Source: Altererythrobacter sp. (GTDB lineage Bacteria; Pseudomonadota; Alphaproteobacteria; Sphingomonadales; Sphingomonadaceae). Taken from it: 15,871 nt of DNA. The notes under the pieces are model-generated. The model was not told the origin of the DNA, did not search any database, and saw nothing but the letters and a program-made list of their open reading frames with translations. The first letter of the stretch is position 1, and each line of letters starts with the position of its first letter. The translations under genes and the position numbers were made by a program. Positions 14,580 through 15,871 of the stretch are shown here, piece by piece. Location of the stretch: NCBI GenBank assembly GCA_011524425.1, contig WTKI01000087.1, positions 1 to 15,871 on the forward strand. Direction: 5' to 3'.

Positions 14580-15794
14580 GTGACGCAAAGAACAGACCTT
14601 CTTATCATCGGCGGCGGCCTCGTGGGCATGACGCTCGCGCTGACCGCCGCGCGCAAAGGCTTTACCAGCCATGTGGTCGACCGCGCCGACCCGGCGGAAC
14701 TAACTGCAGAAGGCTTTGACGGGCGTGCCTCTGCCATTTCCACCGCCAGTTGGAACCTGTTCAAGAATATCGGCATCGCTGATGGACTTGAGAGCTTTGC
14801 CTGCCCGATTTCTTCGATCGCAGTGACCGATCAGAACAAGCCGGGCCGGATCGATTTCCAGCCAGAAGCTGACGAAGGTTCTTTGGGCCGCATGTTTGCC
14901 AATCGGCGTTTGCGTCTCGCGCTTTTTGAAGCCGCAAAGTCAGAGCCGCTTGTCCAATGGCATTCTTGTGCAGAAGTGACAGCGCGCCATCGCGAAGAGC
15001 ACAGCGTATCGGTATCGCTGGCCGATGGCAGGACATTGGAAGCTTCGCTCATGATTGCAGCGGAAGGGCGCCGGTCCCCCACCCGCGAGGAAGCGGGCAT
15101 CTCCATTGCCAAGTGGGATTACAGCCACCGGGCAATTATCGCAGGTATCACGCACGCAGTGCCGCATGAAAACGTCGCATGGGAAATATTCTATCCGGCT
15201 GGGCCTTTTGCGCTGCTCCCTATGCTTGATGATCCTGACGGAACACATCGCAGCGCATTGGTTTGGACTGTCGATGAAAAAGACGCAGCGGGCGTTTTGA
15301 AGTTGTCCGACCGCGCATTCCTTGCAGAAACAGACAAGCGCATGGACGGCATTTTCGGCGAGCTTTTTTCGGTCGGTCCGCGCAGTTCCTATCCGCTTGG
15401 TTTCCACCACACTGCAAAGATCACTGGCGACAGGCTCGCTCTGATCGGCGATGCCGCCCACGGTATTCACCCGATTGCGGGCCAAGGCCTCAATCTGGGA
15501 TTGCGCGATGTCGGCGCACTTGTTGAAGTGCTGGAAGAGGGCCGCAGGATCGGCTTAGAGCCCGGCGATGCGCAATTGCTCAAACGGTACGAAGACTGGC
15601 GTGGGCTCGACAGCTTCATGGTTGCTCTTGCCACCGACGGACTGACCCGGCTGTTCGGTCTACCCGGCGCAGCCGCTTCCAGCATCCGTCGCATCGGTAT
15701 GGCAGGGGTTCAGCGCGCGCCCATGCTGAAGAAGTTCTTCATGAATGAAGCGCGCGGAGTTTCAGGCGACTTACCAGAATTGTTGCGCGCTTAG
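14580..15794 (+). CDS. UbiH/UbiF/Coq6-family FAD-dependent hydroxylase (ubiquinone biosynthesis)
   Basis: This 404-residue class-A flavoprotein monooxygenase should hydroxylate the aromatic ring of a ubiquinone precursor using NAD(P)H and O2. FAD binding is shown by LLIIGGGLVGMTLA at 7-20. FDGRASAIS at 46-54 is typical of this family. A DG-like motif reads AAEGRRSPTR, with Glu where Asp is usual. The second FAD motif is LIGDAAHGIHPIAGQGLNLGLRDVGAL near residue 290. Alphaproteobacteria carry several paralogues (UbiH, UbiL, UbiM types) with different ring positions, so no symbol is given. The start is GTG 14580 (MTQRTDLLI), with GGTGA eight bases upstream; in-frame TTG 14565 and GTG 14568 are alternatives. 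It diverges from the DsbD-type gene and ends one base before the next minus-strand gene ends. Confidence 0.93.
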   Translation: MTQRTDLLIIGGGLVGMTLALTAARKGFTSHVVDRADPAELTAEGFDGRASAISTASWNLFKNIGIADGLESFACPISSIAVTDQNKPGRIDFQPEADEGSLGRMFANRRLRLALFEAAKSEPLVQWHSCAEVTARHREEHSVSVSLADGRTLEASLMIAAEGRRSPTREEAGISIAKWDYSHRAIIAGITHAVPHENVAWEIFYPAGPFALLPMLDDPDGTHRSALVWTVDEKDAAGVLKLSDRAFLAETDKRMDGIFGELFSVGPRSSYPLGFHHTAKITGDRLALIGDAAHGIHPIAGQGLNLGLRDVGALVEVLEEGRRIGLEPGDAQLLKRYEDWRGLDSFMVALATDGLTRLFGLPGAAASSIRRIGMAGVQRAPMLKKFFMNEARGVSGDLPELLRA

Positions 15795-15795
15795 C

Positions 15796-15871
15796 TTATT
15801 GCTCGACCGGGCTTAACTGCTCTACCCGGTTGCCGGCGCCATCACGCAAACGCCGCGGTTCCAGCACCGCA
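15796..15871 (-). CDS. C-terminal end of an unidentified protein (partial)
   Basis: Reading the minus strand from the right edge gives an open frame of 24 complete codons ending ...VEQLSPVEQ and a TAA at 15798-15796. Its codons are GC-rich at third positions, like neighbouring genes, which suggests real coding sequence. It would end one base after the hydroxylase stop, tail-to-tail. Too little is present to name a family. Confidence 0.45.
   Translation of the reverse strand, partial: AVLEPRRLRDGAGNRVEQLSPVEQ

Noticed and set aside
15806..15830. ACCGGG...CCCGGT stem as a terminator for the hydroxylase gene
   Set aside because: The arms are short, the loop is 13 bases, no T-run follows, and it lies within the likely coding end of the next gene.

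Overview
This window looks like a chromosomal segment of an alphaproteobacterium, most likely a sphingomonad of the Erythrobacter/Altererythrobacter type. That is an inference from moderately GC-rich coding sequence, the N-terminal sequence of UvrB, FixJ-type regulator sequence and the DUF3617 lipoproteins; no rRNA or other decisive marker is present. I see no mobile element, CRISPR array, tRNA or rRNA.

Left half (1-6654), all on the minus strand. Read 5' to 3' on that strand it holds: a DUF3617 lipoprotein with a GTG start, a second DUF3617 lipoprotein carrying an EF-hand-like loop, an alpha/beta hydrolase whose apparent TTG start lies inside the end of the lipoprotein gene, and then a 92-bp gap with two inverted repeats. 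After the gap comes the four-gene Anbu cluster: a circularly permuted ATP-grasp ligase, an alpha-E protein, a transglutaminase-like protein and the Anbu proteasome-type Ntn-hydrolase. Last is the start of a FixJ/LuxR-type response regulator with a degenerate receiver domain, cut by the left edge. The Anbu cluster is the most interesting part. It is a known conserved association whose substrate and physiological role remain unknown; family knowledge suggests making or ligating, and then trimming or transferring, a peptide or amide product. The hydrolase, lipoproteins and regulator around it are candidate accessory parts, by position only.

Right half. uvrB (6765-8948, plus) diverges from the lipoprotein genes. 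It is followed on the plus strand by a secreted S10-type serine carboxypeptidase, an unrecognised secreted 237-residue protein with a repeated ACATGT element before it, a MarR-family regulator with a 10-bp palindrome before it, and a small lipoprotein. That lipoprotein gene runs tail-to-tail into a large DsbD/ScsB-type thiol:disulfide interchange gene on the minus strand, with 41 bp of overlap. A UbiH/UbiF/Coq6-family flavin hydroxylase diverges from that gene, and the C-terminus of a further minus-strand gene reaches the right edge.

Most of the right half is housekeeping (DNA repair, periplasmic redox, quinone synthesis). Several starts proposed here are shorter than the longest open frame. 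They were chosen from ribosome binding sites and signal peptides, so N-termini are the least certain part of the annotation.
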